This document shows, in pieces, positions 62,587 through 64,000 of a stretch of 64,000 bases of DNA. Made by a program: the position numbers and the translations under genes. The notes below the pieces were generated by a model. It saw only the letters and a list, made by a program, of their open reading frames with translations. It made no database searches and was not told the origin of the DNA. This DNA is from Mallotus nudiflorus (taxonomy: Eukaryota; Streptophyta; Magnoliopsida; Malpighiales; Euphorbiaceae). The stretch covers positions 62,001 to 126,000 of the forward strand of contig CANTUR010000130.1 in assembly GCA_947683625.1 (NCBI GenBank), read 5' to 3'. Position 1 is the stretch's first letter. Each line of letters begins with the position of its first letter.

Positions 62587-64000
62587 TTTCACGACTAAAA
62601 CAGGGGGCCATGATCGGTGCTAGGGAACGAGAATTCTTTCGAATCCGGAACTCGTAGTTAGCCTTAAAAATAAAAGCAAGCAATATAATATAATGGATAA
62701 AATATTTGTACAGTGGAAATTTAATCTCAAGTATAAGAATAATAATTTCTCAAATCATTTTAATAACATAAATTTCATCTCATATATAATAAAATCTTTC
62801 AGTACAAATTTTTTTTGAAATTTAAATCTCAAACATGCATAAATATAAATATAACTCATGATAGATCAAAGTACAACCAATACTGCAGTGTCTAAAATAC
62901 AAAATAAACTTAAGTAAGCAGTTTACATAATAAAGCTGGAGCGGAAGAAATCCGGTGGACAGGTATACTGCTGAGGTCAGAAGAAGAAGACTCTCCTGAA
63001 AAATATCAACAGAGGGGAGTCAGACCTCACTGAGTGAATTGTTATAATATATATACATGCATAACTAAATATCAAATGCAGACACTTAATTAAATATATA
63101 ATAAATATATATACAGGCAAATACACACTGATGCTGAAATCACTTTATGTATAATACTGAAAAATATTAGTTTATGAAGGATCAAATAGAACCTTAAATT
63201 ATCGCAACCTTAAATAGTAATAGACAACACTCTAGCCATACAGGCTCACTTATTCCAAATAAATTCACTTATTCCATTTGGACAGTAGACTGGCCCCGAG
63301 ACACTAAGTCAACCGAGCTCCAACAGTCTGACTGTTAGTGTGATTGGCCCCGAGACACTTGGTCAACCGAGCTCCAGCAATCACACTCTCAAATCACATC
63401 TCACATTAATCAATCAAGTCATAATCCACAAATAGGTTAGTAATTTAACCTAAATTCTATCATCGTACCGATACATACTCGGTCCTAGTGCTGCCCACTA
63501 GGAAGCACATTCTGTCGATATCCTTCATTAAAATAAATCATACATTCGAAAAATAAATAATGCATGATATCAAATTAAATGGAAATATAAACCATAAATA
63601 TACTAGAAATATACCAAAAATAAACTAAGTATATTTCGAATATATATATGTTAGATAAATTCAATTCAATTATAAAATAAACAAAAAATAAACCATATTT
63701 ATACTTAAAAACAATTTAGGTATAAATCAAGAGTAAAACATGCATTTATTTCAAAGTATACCAAAAATATACCTAAAATATACTAATCATTTACTAAAGT
63801 AGTTTATGCATAAATCATGCAATTAAAACATATATTTCTAAAACATGCAATCCTAAATGCACGCATATATAAAATAACAACTCACAGTTGTGCGCTTCAC
63901 GAGACGGATCTGACAGGTCTGATCCGCTTGGCCTCGGTCTCGGCGTAACTAAACAATCAAATCACAATACAAAAATCAGAATGAATTTAACTTCTAAAGA
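62587..64000 (-). repeat. 5' LTR of element D, partial
   Basis: Collinear with the 3' LTR of D (41199 onward), sharing D-specific variants such as GCATAACTAAATRTCAAATGC. It runs off the right edge. Comparing the overlapping 1.4 kb of the two D LTRs would give a relative insertion age. Confidence 0.85.

Overview
The window is nuclear DNA of a dicot plant. It is AT-rich, with introns rich in A/T, GT-AG splice sites and plant-only genes. It splits into a gene-bearing left half (about 1-31 kb) and a right half made of nested transposable elements (about 31-64 kb). No bacterial-type operons, CRISPR arrays or recognisable tRNA/rRNA genes were seen. All functions are read from motifs and remembered family features, not from a search.

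Three host genes are supported. (1) Minus strand, 7681 down to the left edge: the largest subunit of RNA polymerase IV (NRPD1), cut by the window edge. Eleven coding exons are resolved, with a 5' leader split by a 2.36 kb intron. (2) Plus strand, 22571-25224: a four-exon Ser/Thr protein kinase of the PEPKR1 type (phosphoenolpyruvate carboxylase kinase-related). (3) Minus strand, 30261-26338: a nine-exon NUP50-like nucleoporin with a C-terminal Ran-binding domain. Genes 2 and 3 are convergent, with about 1.1 kb between their stop codons. Every exon junction given keeps the reading frame.

Between and beside the genes lie a LINE RNase H relic (11.2-11.7 kb), two related hAT-like non-autonomous elements (12.9-16.2 kb and 32.0-35.7 kb), and a PIF/Harbinger transposase relic (31.1-36.2 kb). 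The second hAT-like element sits inside the Harbinger relic with an 8-bp target duplication. A degenerate 67-bp tandem repeat (36.3-37.0 kb) and a degraded retrotransposon with a possible Athila-type ORF (39.6-40.7 kb) follow.

From 41.2 kb to the right edge the sequence is a stack of Ty3/gypsy elements of one family, probably a Tekay-like chromovirus with LTRs of about 3.2 kb. The host element (D, minus strand) is broken by a solo LTR with a perfect 5-bp target duplication and by a tail-to-tail pair of truncated copies, A (+) and B (-). That pair forms a very large inverted repeat (45305-57361). The LTR copies are alike except for a GC-rich module that differs in each, the least expected signal in the window.

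Pol IV and NUP50 act in different processes, and nothing suggests co-regulation. Pol IV does initiate RNA-directed silencing of elements such as those in the right half, but the physical closeness is probably coincidental.
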